From Actinomycetes bacterium (lineage in GTDB: Bacteria; Actinomycetota; Acidimicrobiia; Acidimicrobiales; RAAP-2), in the NCBI GenBank assembly GCA_021820665.1, contig JAKADK010000005.1, positions 1 to 64,000 of the forward strand: DNA of 64,000 nt. Reading direction: 5' to 3'. The position numbers and the translations under genes were made by a program. The notes beneath the pieces are model-generated. The model was not told where the DNA came from, made no database searches, and saw only the letters and a program-made list of their open reading frames with translations. How positions within the stretch are numbered: position 1 is the stretch's first letter; each line of letters opens with the position of its first letter. Below, one piece after another: positions 56,840-64,000 of the stretch.

Positions 56840-57961
56840 GTGCCCGACATCGCCGTGATCTTCGGAGGACCGTCACCCGAGCACGACGTCAGCGTGTTGA
56901 CCGGCTTGCAGGCGGCACGGGAGCTGGTCGAGGGCCCGGTGCCCTCGACGGGGTCCGTCAGGGCTCTGTACTGGTCGAAGACCGGTGCGTGGTTCGAGGT
57001 CGATCCCCGTGCGGAGGCGACGGCGTTCGTGGACGGCGTCCCGAAGGGTGCGACCGCCCTCCAGCTGTCGCTGGGCGATGGCGGGGGGTTCTCCTCTTCG
57101 GCGGGCCGGCTCGGCCGGGCGCGGCCGATCGATCTCGACGTCGCCGTCGTGTGCTGCCACGGAGGTCCGGGCGAGGACGGGACTCTCCAGGCGGCCCTGG
57201 ACCTGGCGGAGGTGCCCTACACCGGTCCGACCGTGGCGGGGGCCGCGCTCGCCATGGACAAGCTGGCGTTCGGGGCGGCGGCGGCCGGTGGCGGTCTCCC
57301 GACGCTGCCACGCGTGCTGCTGACCCCGACGACGACCGAGCTACCCTTCGACGGTCCCTACATCCTCAAGCCCCGGTTCGGGGGGTCGTCCATCGGCATC
57401 GACGTCGTGGCCGACCTGGGGACGGCCCGGGATCGGCTGCGGGCCAACCGCCACCTGGCGATGGGTGCCGTCGTCGAGCCCTACCGCGCCGACCTGTTCG
57501 ATCTCCAGGTCGCCGTGCGGTCGTGGCCCGAGCTGGCGTGCTCGGCGATCGAGCGGCCGATCCGTCGTGGCGCCGGTGCGGACATCCTCGACTACCGGGA
57601 CAAGTACGTCCCGGGGGAGGGCATGGCTGGCGCACCCCGGGAGCTCCCCGCCCGCCTGCCGGGTGGGCTGGCTGCCGCGTTGGTTGCCGCGTCGCGCCAG
57701 GTGGCGGCGATCGTCGGGGTGCGGGGAGTGGCCCGGATCGACTTCCTCTCCGACGGGGCGAGCTTCGTCGTGAACGAGGTGAACTCCATTCCCGGGTCCC
57801 TCGGTCGCTACCTGTGGGTCGACCCGGTGGTGCCCTTCAGCCGGCTCCTCGGCGACCTGATGGCTGAGGCGAGGTCGCGGCCCACTCACGGGTACTCGGC
57901 CCAGGGGGCGGACGGCACCGTGCTGCGCTCGGCAGGATCCATCGCCGCCAAGCTGGGCTGA
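56840..57961 (+). CDS. ddl: D-alanine--D-alanine ligase
   Basis: ATP-grasp ligase making D-Ala-D-Ala for peptidoglycan. The 373-residue protein starts VPDIAVIFGGPSPEHDVSVL and has HGGPGEDGTLQ, YTGPTVAGAALAMDK, the ATP-grasp strand YILKPRFGGSSIGI and the metal/ATP site VVNEVNSIPGSL. GTG at 56840 has AGGAGG about 6 bases upstream; a longer form from 56699 would add a non-conserved tail. It is 169 bases after the Mur-ligase gene on the same strand. Confidence 0.92.
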   Translation: MPDIAVIFGGPSPEHDVSVLTGLQAARELVEGPVPSTGSVRALYWSKTGAWFEVDPRAEATAFVDGVPKGATALQLSLGDGGGFSSSAGRLGRARPIDLDVAVVCCHGGPGEDGTLQAALDLAEVPYTGPTVAGAALAMDKLAFGAAAAGGGLPTLPRVLLTPTTTELPFDGPYILKPRFGGSSIGIDVVADLGTARDRLRANRHLAMGAVVEPYRADLFDLQVAVRSWPELACSAIERPIRRGAGADILDYRDKYVPGEGMAGAPRELPARLPGGLAAALVAASRQVAAIVGVRGVARIDFLSDGASFVVNEVNSIPGSLGRYLWVDPVVPFSRLLGDLMAEARSRPTHGYSAQGADGTVLRSAGSIAAKLG

Positions 57962-57967
57962 CGGCCG

Positions 57968-58582
57968 TTGGGCGCGAAGGAGCAGTGGATCGGGCCCGAC
58001 GAGCCGGTCCTCGTGGAGATGCACCCGCACTGGATGTACCTGTTCGGCCCGGTGGTTGTCTCGCTGGCTGTCATCGCCGCCGGCGTCACCCTGGACATCG
58101 CGTTCCCCCACACCTCGGTGGACCGGCACTGGCTGGAGGGGGGCGCGTCGGTGCCGCCGCTGTGCTGGCTGGTCGCCCGGTTCGTGCGGTGGCGGCGCAC
58201 GCTCCTCGTCGTGACGCCCAGCCGGATCGTCGAGCTGCGCGGGGTGCTCACCACGGTGACGACCGAGGTGTGGATGGACGAGATCCTCCGCGTGCGCGCA
58301 CGGTCGGGGCCCATCGACCGGCTGCTCGGCTACGGGAAGCTGGAGTGCGAGGTCGTCGTCGACCAGGGCGATGGAAGTGGTGCCGGCGAGGGAGGCGGCG
58401 TCGACGGAACCGACGACGTGGACGGGACGGAGCCCGACGCCGCCGGCCGCGGTGGACCGGGCCACGGTCGGGGGACCGAGCTGGTCACGCTGACCGACGT
58501 CCGCAAGCCGTTCGTCGTGGCCCGGGTGGTCAACCGCCGGATCGGAGGCCACCCCGGCTATCGCCGACGGGCGGTGCCCTGA
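57968..58582 (+). CDS. Membrane protein with bacterial PH-like domain
   Basis: 204 residues, TTG start at 57968, six bases after the ddl stop. Two membrane helices (near 25-45 and 60-75, the second weak) precede a bPH_2/DUF304-type domain with RTLLVVTPSRIVELRGVLTT and VWMDEILRVRARSGPIDRLLGYGKLE. A Gly/Asp-rich insert of about 35 residues splits the last strands. Function of such domains is unknown; the operon position after ddl suggests an envelope role. Confidence 0.8.
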   Translation: MGAKEQWIGPDEPVLVEMHPHWMYLFGPVVVSLAVIAAGVTLDIAFPHTSVDRHWLEGGASVPPLCWLVARFVRWRRTLLVVTPSRIVELRGVLTTVTTEVWMDEILRVRARSGPIDRLLGYGKLECEVVVDQGDGSGAGEGGGVDGTDDVDGTEPDAAGRGGPGHGRGTELVTLTDVRKPFVVARVVNRRIGGHPGYRRRAVP

Positions 58583-58856
58583 GCGCATCGCCGGTGTCGG
58601 TCACCCGGGCGCACTCGGTGGCCACGTGCCGGGCCCGCCGGTGAGCGGGAGGCGCTCGCCACGGCGACGGCGGTGCTGGAGGACAGGCCCGCTCCCACGG
58701 GCACGGTCGAGCTGATGTCGAGCCGTCCGCCGCTGTCCGGTCTGACCAGTGCCAGCACGGCGGCGACGAGCCGAGCCCGCCGTTGTCGTCCGTGTGGTCG
58801 CCGATCAGGTTGACACGCCCGGGACAGGTCACCACGCGCGCCGGGCTCTGGGGCAT
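58583..58856 (-). pseudogene. Galactokinase (GalK) pseudogene
   Basis: In the minus strand from ATG 58856, MPQSPARVV-CPGRVNLIGDHTDDNGG matches the galactokinase N-terminal signature (normally GRVNLIGEHTDYNGG). The frame then shifts, and a second frame reads LDISSTVPVGAGLSSSTAVA, the GHMP-kinase ATP loop, followed in a further frame by ARHVATECARVTDTG. The intervening 60-70 residues and the whole C-terminal 250 residues are absent. Two frameshifts plus large deletions make this a decayed remnant. The rest of 58583-59109 holds only the tandem repeat at 59013. Confidence 0.8.
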
Positions 58857-59012
58857 GGACGCTCCTCTCGATGGGCGCGGCCTCCACCGCGTACTTGACC
58901 GGCACGGCCCCGCCGGGACACCATCCGGGCATGCATCCCGTCCTCACGCTGTGCCGACTGCTCGCCGGCGATCGTCCTCCCCGACCCACAGGCCGCCACC
59001 GGCCCTCGGGGG

Positions 59013-59075
59013 CTCGGACCACCCGTCGGGTCTCTCGGACCACCCGTCGGGTCTCTCGGACCACCCGTCGGGTCT
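59013..59075 (+). repeat. 21-bp tandem repeat, three copies
   Basis: Three near-identical 21-base units, each containing ACCACCCGTCGGGTCT, just upstream of the CoA-transferase start. They lie in non-coding DNA. Confidence 0.85.
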
Positions 59076-59109
59076 TCGGGGACGACGCGTCCCTCCGGGA
59101 GATCGCCGC

Positions 59110-60255
59110 ATGAGCGGCCCGCTCGACGGGATCCGGCTGGTCGAGCTGGCCGGGATCGGACCGGCCCCGTTCGCCTGCATGATGCTGGCTGACGCCGGGG
59201 CCGACATCCTCCGGGTCGACCGGTTCGAGCGGGCCTCCTCGCCCCCCGACGACCGGCCGAGCATCGACCTGCTCAACCGGGGGCGGCGGTCCGTGGCCGT
59301 CGACCTGAAGCACCCCGGAGGCGTCGAGCTGGTGCTCTCGCTGGTCGAACGGGCTGACGGGCTGATCGAGGGGTTCCGGCCGGGTGTGGCCGAGCGGCTC
59401 GGGCTCGGTCCGGAGGCCTGCCTGGAGCGCAACGGAGCCCTCGTGTACGGGCGTATGACGGGGTGGGGCCAGGACGGTCCCTTGGCCGCCCGGGCCGGGC
59501 ACGACATCGACTACATCGCGCTGGCCGGCGCCCTCGAGCCCATCGGCCGGGCCGGCGAGGCGCCGGTGCCGCCCCTGAACCTGGTGGGCGACTTCGGTGG
59601 TGGCGGCATGCTCCTGGCCTTCGGCATGGTCGCCGCCCTCCTTTCGGCCCGGACCACCGGAGCCGGTCAGGTGGTCGACGCTGCCATGGTCGACGGCGCT
59701 GCCTCGTTGATGACGATGATGGGGACGTTGCGCGCCGCCGGCGTCTGGCGCGAGGAGCGGGGCACCAACCTGCTCGACACCGGGGCCCCGTTCTACGAGG
59801 TCTACGAGACGTCGGACGGGAACTACATGGCGGTCGGCGCCATCGAACCCCAGTTCTACGCCGAGTTCGTCCGCCTGCTCGGCGCCGACCTGGACGCGGT
59901 GGGCGGCCAGATGGACCGGGACCGGTGGCCGGCGATGAAGCGGGTGGTCGCCGCCGCCTTTGCCACCAGGACCCGGGCGGAGTGGACGGCGATCTTCGAG
60001 GGCTCGGACGCCTGCGTGGCTCCCGTCCTCTCTCCCGCCGAGGCGCCGGACCACCCGCACCTCGCCGCCCGCGGGACCTTCACCGAGGTGGCAGGGATCG
60101 TCCAGCCCGCCCCCGCCCCCCGGTTCCTCGGGACACCGGGGGCGATCCGCCGTCCACCGCCGCAGCCCGGCCAGCATGCCGACGAGGCGCTGGCCGACTG
60201 GGGGGTCGACGACAACCGGGTGAGCGAACTTCGGGCGGTCCGGGCGATCGCCTGA
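59110..60255 (+). CDS. CaiB/BaiF-type CoA transferase family III
   Basis: 381 residues with the family start LDGIRLVELAGIGPAPFACM and ADAGADILRVDR, the catalytic-Asp region GHDIDYIALAGAL, and EGSDACVAPVLSPAEAPDHPHL, which is especially like alpha-methylacyl-CoA racemase (Mcr). Either a racemase for branched-chain lipid or bile-acid-like oxidation, or a CoA transferase. ATG 59110 has GGGAG upstream. Confidence 0.92.
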   Translation: MSGPLDGIRLVELAGIGPAPFACMMLADAGADILRVDRFERASSPPDDRPSIDLLNRGRRSVAVDLKHPGGVELVLSLVERADGLIEGFRPGVAERLGLGPEACLERNGALVYGRMTGWGQDGPLAARAGHDIDYIALAGALEPIGRAGEAPVPPLNLVGDFGGGGMLLAFGMVAALLSARTTGAGQVVDAAMVDGAASLMTMMGTLRAAGVWREERGTNLLDTGAPFYEVYETSDGNYMAVGAIEPQFYAEFVRLLGADLDAVGGQMDRDRWPAMKRVVAAAFATRTRAEWTAIFEGSDACVAPVLSPAEAPDHPHLAARGTFTEVAGIVQPAPAPRFLGTPGAIRRPPPQPGQHADEALADWGVDDNRVSELRAVRAIA

Positions 60256-60281
60256 CCGGCGCCGATCGCCTGACCGGCGCG
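60246..60281 (+). repeat. 18-bp tandem duplication across the CoA-transferase stop
   Basis: GATCGCCTGACCGGCGCC is repeated once more with one change at the last base; the first copy includes the TGA stop codon (60253-60255). Confidence 0.9.
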
Positions 60282-60349
60282 GCGCCGCCGTCGGGTACCG
60301 GCCGGCGACGAGGCACCGCCCGACGCGCCCGGCGACAGGCTGCCCGTGG

Positions 60350-60586
60350 TCAGAGGTGCACCACCGGGCACGTGACGGTACGGGTGATGCCGGGGATGGT
60401 CTGGAGCCGGGCCACGACAAGGCGGCCGAGGTCGTCGACCGTGCCCGACTCGGCCCGGACGATGACGTCGTAGGGACCGGTGACGTTGTCGGCGCCGACG
60501 ACGCCCTCGATGGCGCCCGCGAGCTCGGATACGGCGGCCGCCCGTCCCACCTCGGTCTGGATGAGCACGTAGCCACGAACGGTCAT
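60350..60586 (-). CDS. Stand-alone AsnC/Lrp-type ligand-binding domain
   Basis: 78 residues forming only the RAM effector domain of Lrp/AsnC regulators: YVLIQTEVGRAAAVS, IEGVVGADNVTGPYDVIVR and ARLQTIPGITRTVTCPVV. There is no DNA-binding helix-turn-helix. The ATG at 60586 has GGGGAGG 5 bases upstream. Such proteins may sense amino acids or pair with another regulator. Confidence 0.88.
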   Translation of the reverse strand: MTVRGYVLIQTEVGRAAAVSELAGAIEGVVGADNVTGPYDVIVRAESGTVDDLGRLVVARLQTIPGITRTVTCPVVHL

Positions 60587-60784
60587 GGGTCCTCCCCGGG
60601 CCGCCGACCGGACCATCCGCGGAGTCTGGCTTCGACCCGAGGGTGGTCCCGAGCGGGCCCGTCCCGCCGCGAGGCGACCCCGACGAGCGTAGCTCGACCA
60701 GCGGGTCCCGATCTCGGCCCCGTGGCGGTTTCGGAGCCGTCGCGGCCCGGTGCCGACCCGGGATGCGGCCTGGCACTGGTGACC

Positions 60785-60790
60785 TACCAT
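60785..60790 (+). promoter_or_regulatory. -10 hexamer of leaderless MFS promoter
   Basis: TACCAT, 6 bases, GTG at 60797. Another in-frame GTG at 60779 lies upstream of the box and would not be on this transcript. Confidence 0.5.
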
Positions 60791-60796
60791 GCCCGT

Positions 60797-62368
60797 GTGG
60801 GTGTCCGGGAGCGTCGCGACCAGTTCACCAGGCTGCTCCGGAGTGCCATCGCCGACCTGCTCGACCAGCGCAGCCCGTTCGGTCGCCTGGCGCTTGCCCA
60901 GGTCATGAACAGCGGTGCCGACACCATGTTCGCCGTCTCCCTGGCCGGGTCGCTCTTCTTTTCGATCTCGCCTACCGCCGCCAAGGACAAGGTCCTGCTC
61001 TACCTCCTTCTCACCATGGCGCCGTTCGCCGTGGTGGCACCGCTGCTCGGCCCGTTGATCGACCGCTCCCGGGGGGCGCGCCGGGGGATGGTGATGGCAT
61101 CGGCCTTCGGTCGGGCGCTCCTGTGCCCCTTCCTGGCCGTCGACGTCCATTCGCTCCTGCTCTTTCCCGAGGCCTTCACGATGCTGGTCCTGTCGAAGAC
61201 CTTCCTCATCACCAAGGGAGCCCTCGTGCCGGAGATGGCCTCGGCCGGCATGCTCGACCCCGGCGCCCGGTCGGCGGGGCCGGGGCGGGGGAACGCCCGA
61301 GAGCACGGGTCCCGCGCCGGACCGGACCGGTCGGCACCGGGCCGCCCGGAGGACCAACCCACCCCTCCCTCTGGCACCCCGAGCTCCCCCGTCGGGCCGG
61401 TGCCACCCGATCTGGCCAGCATGAACGCTCGGCTGGGCCTGCTGGCGTCGCTCTCCGGGTTCACCTTTGCCCTGCCGGCCATCGTGATCCTGAAGCTCGG
61501 GGGCTCCCCGTCCGTCCTCTGGGTGGATCTCGGGGTCTACCTGGTGGCGATGGTGGCGGCGTCGAGGCTGCCCGTGCCCCGGCTCCATTTGCACCCTCGC
61601 ACTGGTCGCGGGAACGTGCCTTCCGGCACGTCCGGCACGTCCGCCTGGTCGACCGGCGGGCCTCGTGGAGCCTCGGCCGCCGCGCCCGGTCCGTTCGCGC
61701 CGCCGGGACCGAGGGTTCCGCCGGGACGGGGGGCTCTATCGGACGCCGATCCCGGGGAGCGGATCGTCGGGAGCCTTGGCCTGGAAGACGAAGCCGACCT
61801 CCGTTCGCTGCGCCCGCTCGTGCCTGACGAGGTGCTCGAGGCGTCGATGCCGATGTCGGCGCTGCGGGCGATCGGGGGGTTCCTGACCTTTCTGGTGGCC
61901 TTCGAACTGCGACGTGCCGGCGCCGCCACCTGGTGGTTCGGCCTTCTCCTGGGAGCGGTCACCGCCGGATCGCTGACCGGTGTGCTGCTCGTGTCGAAGA
62001 TCCGGCAGTTCCTCACCGAAGAGCAGATCCTGGTCACTGCGCTGGCGGTGGTCACGGTGGTGGCGGGCTTCGGGGTCCTCGAGCCGGCTCGACTGTTCGA
62101 GGCCGTCGTGGCCCTCTCCATCGGTTTCGTCGGGGCGGTGGCCAAGCCGTCGTTCGACGCGCTCGTCCAGCGGCACGTGCCCCCGGCCAACCAGGGCCGG
62201 GCGTTCGCCCGGTTCGAGACCCGCTTCCAACTGGTATGGGTGGTCGGCTCGTTCGTGCCGGTGGTCCTGTCGCTGCCGTTCTCGCTCGGCGATGCCACGA
62301 TGGCGGGCATCGCCGCCGTCGTGGCTTCGGCCTTCCTGCTGCGGAAGCGGTCGGAGCGGGTCGTCTGA
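60797..62368 (+). CDS. MFS-type membrane transporter with large Pro/Gly-rich loops
   Basis: 523 residues, about eleven or twelve membrane segments in two halves, with LIDRSRGARRGMVMASAFG after helix 2. Two long loops rich in Gly, Pro and Ser (about residues 160-210 and 265-320) interrupt the fold, which is unusual. Substrate unknown. It converges on pckG. Confidence 0.82.
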   Translation: MGVRERRDQFTRLLRSAIADLLDQRSPFGRLALAQVMNSGADTMFAVSLAGSLFFSISPTAAKDKVLLYLLLTMAPFAVVAPLLGPLIDRSRGARRGMVMASAFGRALLCPFLAVDVHSLLLFPEAFTMLVLSKTFLITKGALVPEMASAGMLDPGARSAGPGRGNAREHGSRAGPDRSAPGRPEDQPTPPSGTPSSPVGPVPPDLASMNARLGLLASLSGFTFALPAIVILKLGGSPSVLWVDLGVYLVAMVAASRLPVPRLHLHPRTGRGNVPSGTSGTSAWSTGGPRGASAAAPGPFAPPGPRVPPGRGALSDADPGERIVGSLGLEDEADLRSLRPLVPDEVLEASMPMSALRAIGGFLTFLVAFELRRAGAATWWFGLLLGAVTAGSLTGVLLVSKIRQFLTEEQILVTALAVVTVVAGFGVLEPARLFEAVVALSIGFVGAVAKPSFDALVQRHVPPANQGRAFARFETRFQLVWVVGSFVPVVLSLPFSLGDATMAGIAAVVASAFLLRKRSERVV

Positions 62369-62407
62369 TCGGGCGACGGGCGGCGGCGCAGCGCGGTTCG
62401 GCCGGCT

Positions 62408-64000
62408 TCAGCCCAGCTCGGCGGCGAGCCGATCGACGGCGTCGTGCAGGGCCGGGGGCAGCTTCTCCCCGAAGACGGCGAAGTGGTCGCGGATGCCGGG
62501 CACCTCCGCCCGCCAGTCGTCGGCGTCGACGGCGAGCAGCTTTGCCATGTCTTCGGCCGGCACGTCGAGACCGTCCGTGTCGATGGCGTCGGCCGTGGGC
62601 ACGTAGCCGATGGGAGTCTTCTCCGCCTTGCCCTCACCGGCGACGCGACGGAAGACCCATTCGAGGACCCGGGAGTTCTCGCCGTAGCCGGGCCACAGCC
62701 ACTTCCCGTTCTCGTCCTTTCGGAACCAGTTGACGTAGAAGATCTTCGGCAGCTTCTCCGGGTCGGCGCCGGCACCGACCTCCAGCCAGTGGGCGAAGTA
62801 GTCGGCCATGTTGTAGCCGCAGAAGGGCAGCATGGCGAAGGGGTCCCGCCGGAGCTTCCCCACGGCGCCGGCCGCCGCCGCGGTGGTCTCCGACGCCATG
62901 ATCGAGCCGAGGAAGACACCGTGGGCCCAGTCGAACGACTGGAACACGAGCGGCACCACGGAGGCCCGTCGGCCCCCGAACAGGATGGCGTCGATGGGAA
63001 CGCCGGCCGGGTCCTCCCACTCGGGGGCGATGGCCGGGTCCTGGGACGCGGGAACGGTGAACCGGGCGTTCGGGTGGGACGCGGGGAAGGTGCACGCCGG
63101 CGTCCAGTCGTCACCCTTCCACGAGGTGAGATGGGCGGGTGGTGGCTCGCTCATGCCCTCCCACCACACGTCGCCGTCGTCGGTGAGGGCGGTGTTGGTG
63201 AAGATGGTGTTGGCGTCCATGGTGAGCATGGCGTTGGGGTTCGTGTGGGCGTTGGTCCCGGGGGCGACCCCGAAGAACCCGGCCTCCGGGTTGATGGCGT
63301 AGAGGCGACCGTCGGCCCCGAACTTCATCCAGCAGATGTCGTCGCCCACGGTCTCCACCTTCCATCCCGGGAGGGTGGGGATCAGCATCGCCAGGTTCGT
63401 CTTCCCGCACGCCGACGGGAACGCCCCGGTGACGTAGCGCGTCTCGCCTTCGGGCGAGGTGAGCTTCAGGATCAGCATGTGCTCGGCCAGCCATCCGTCG
63501 TCGCGGGCCATGACCGAGGCGATGCGGAGGGCGAAGCACTTCTTGCCCAGCAAGGCGTTGCCGCCGTAGCCGGACCCGTACGACCAGATCTCCCTGGTCT
63601 CGGGGAAGTGGACGATGTACTTGTTGTCGGCGTCACACGGCCAGGGAACGTCGGCCTGGCCGTCTGCCAGCGGCGCCCCGACCGAGTGGAGGCACGGCAC
63701 GAAGTCTCCGTCGGCCCCGAGGACCTCGAGGGCGCCCCGGCCCATCCGGGTCATGATGCGCATGGAGACGGCCACGTAGGCCGAGTCGGTGATCTCCACG
63801 CCGATGTGGGCGATCTCCGATCCCAGGGGACCCATCGAGAACGGCACGACGTACATCGTCCGACCGCGCATGGACCCGGTGAACAGCTCGCTGAGCGTGG
63901 CCCGCATCTCGGCCGGGTCCCGCCAGTGGTTGGTCGGCCCGGCATCGCTCTCGTGGACCGAGCAGATGAAGGTCCGGTCCTCGACCCGGGCGACGTCGCC
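62408..64000 (-). CDS. pckG: Phosphoenolpyruvate carboxykinase (GTP), N-terminus beyond window
   Basis: Converts oxaloacetate and GTP to phosphoenolpyruvate for gluconeogenesis. The 530 codons in the window include [12 protein letters not shown] with the P-loop and reactive Cys, [46 protein letters not shown] and [17 protein letters not shown]. Reading remains open through 64000 as [19 protein letters not shown], which is typical PEPCK sequence, so the start is to the right of the window. An ATG at 63907 is internal. Confidence 0.96.
   Translation of the reverse strand, partial: GDVARVEDRTFICSVHESDAGPTNHWRDPAEMRATLSELFTGSMRGRTMYVVPFSMGPLGSEIAHIGVEITDSAYVAVSMRIMTRMGRGALEVLGADGDFVPCLHSVGAPLADGQADVPWPCDADNKYIVHFPETREIWSYGSGYGGNALLGKKCFALRIASVMARDDGWLAEHMLILKLTSPEGETRYVTGAFPSACGKTNLAMLIPTLPGWKVETVGDDICWMKFGADGRLYAINPEAGFFGVAPGTNAHTNPNAMLTMDANTIFTNTALTDDGDVWWEGMSEPPPAHLTSWKGDDWTPACTFPASHPNARFTVPASQDPAIAPEWEDPAGVPIDAILFGGRRASVVPLVFQSFDWAHGVFLGSIMASETTAAAAGAVGKLRRDPFAMLPFCGYNMADYFAHWLEVGAGADPEKLPKIFYVNWFRKDENGKWLWPGYGENSRVLEWVFRRVAGEGKAEKTPIGYVPTADAIDTDGLDVPAEDMAKLLAVDADDWRAEVPGIRDHFAVFGEKLPPALHDAVDRLAAELG

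Noticed and set aside
60587-61594. N-terminal extension of the AsnC-type ligand domain upstream, which would place a DNA-binding region before it
   Set aside because: The extra sequence is antisense to the MFS gene, contains no helix-turn-helix, and the ATG at 60586 has a strong GGGGAGG site.

Overview
The window is about 70% GC chromosomal DNA from an actinobacterium. The gene set is a kgd-type 2-oxoglutarate decarboxylase/dehydrogenase, pafB/pafC WYL regulators, an F420-pathway guanylyltransferase (CofC), GTP-dependent PEP carboxykinase, a lysine-tailed HU and many GTGA/ATGA gene overlaps. A complete PilM/PilB/PilT/PilC/PilA type IV pilus system points to a deep-branching class such as Acidimicrobiia rather than mycobacteria or streptomycetes; that placement is inference. 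No rRNA, tRNA or CRISPR array was seen.

Layout. (1) 1-15.6 kb is a pilus region. On the minus strand are pilM (cut by the left edge), a sugar-phosphate transferase, pilT, an FmdB-type zinc-ribbon gene behind a CIRCE element, a proline-rich protein and a prepilin-peptidase-like gene that has lost its catalytic aspartates. On the plus strand are moaC and then pilB, a second PilT-type ATPase, pilC and two prepilin genes, ending in GC hairpins. (2) 15.7-21.9 kb holds an acyl-CoA carboxylase carboxyltransferase, a flippase-like membrane protein with a lipoprotein-like tail, a CtaG-like protein and pafBC. (3) 21.9-25.9 kb is a small mobilisation module (a MobF relaxase without helicase and a coupling protein without membrane anchor) next to an HU gene whose lysine-rich tail has its own strong ribosome binding site. 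(4) 26-34 kb holds a PIG-L deacetylase, cofC, gpsA, a class III adenylate cyclase, a GH38 mannosidase, rpiB and rnhB. (5) 34-43.7 kb holds an acyl-CoA dehydrogenase behind a TetR-like palindrome, transporters, hydrolases, a second HU, and queD-queC-queE for preQ0. (6) 43.7-64 kb holds kgd, a Wzy-like polymerase/ligase, an NYN-nuclease/S1 protein, fabZ, xth, a UvrD-type helicase, a membrane-anchored Mur ligase with D-Ala-D-Ala ligase, a galactokinase pseudogene, a CaiB-type CoA transferase, an AsnC-type ligand domain, an MFS protein and pckG (cut by the right edge).

Three themes run across the window. Many genes lack a Shine-Dalgarno sequence and instead have a TANNNT hexamer 6-8 bases before the start codon, the layout of leaderless mRNAs. 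Short tandem repeats sit on or just after several stop codons. Glycine/proline/alanine-rich inserts interrupt otherwise ordinary enzymes. Start codons given here weigh these signals, so they are often not the most upstream possible start.
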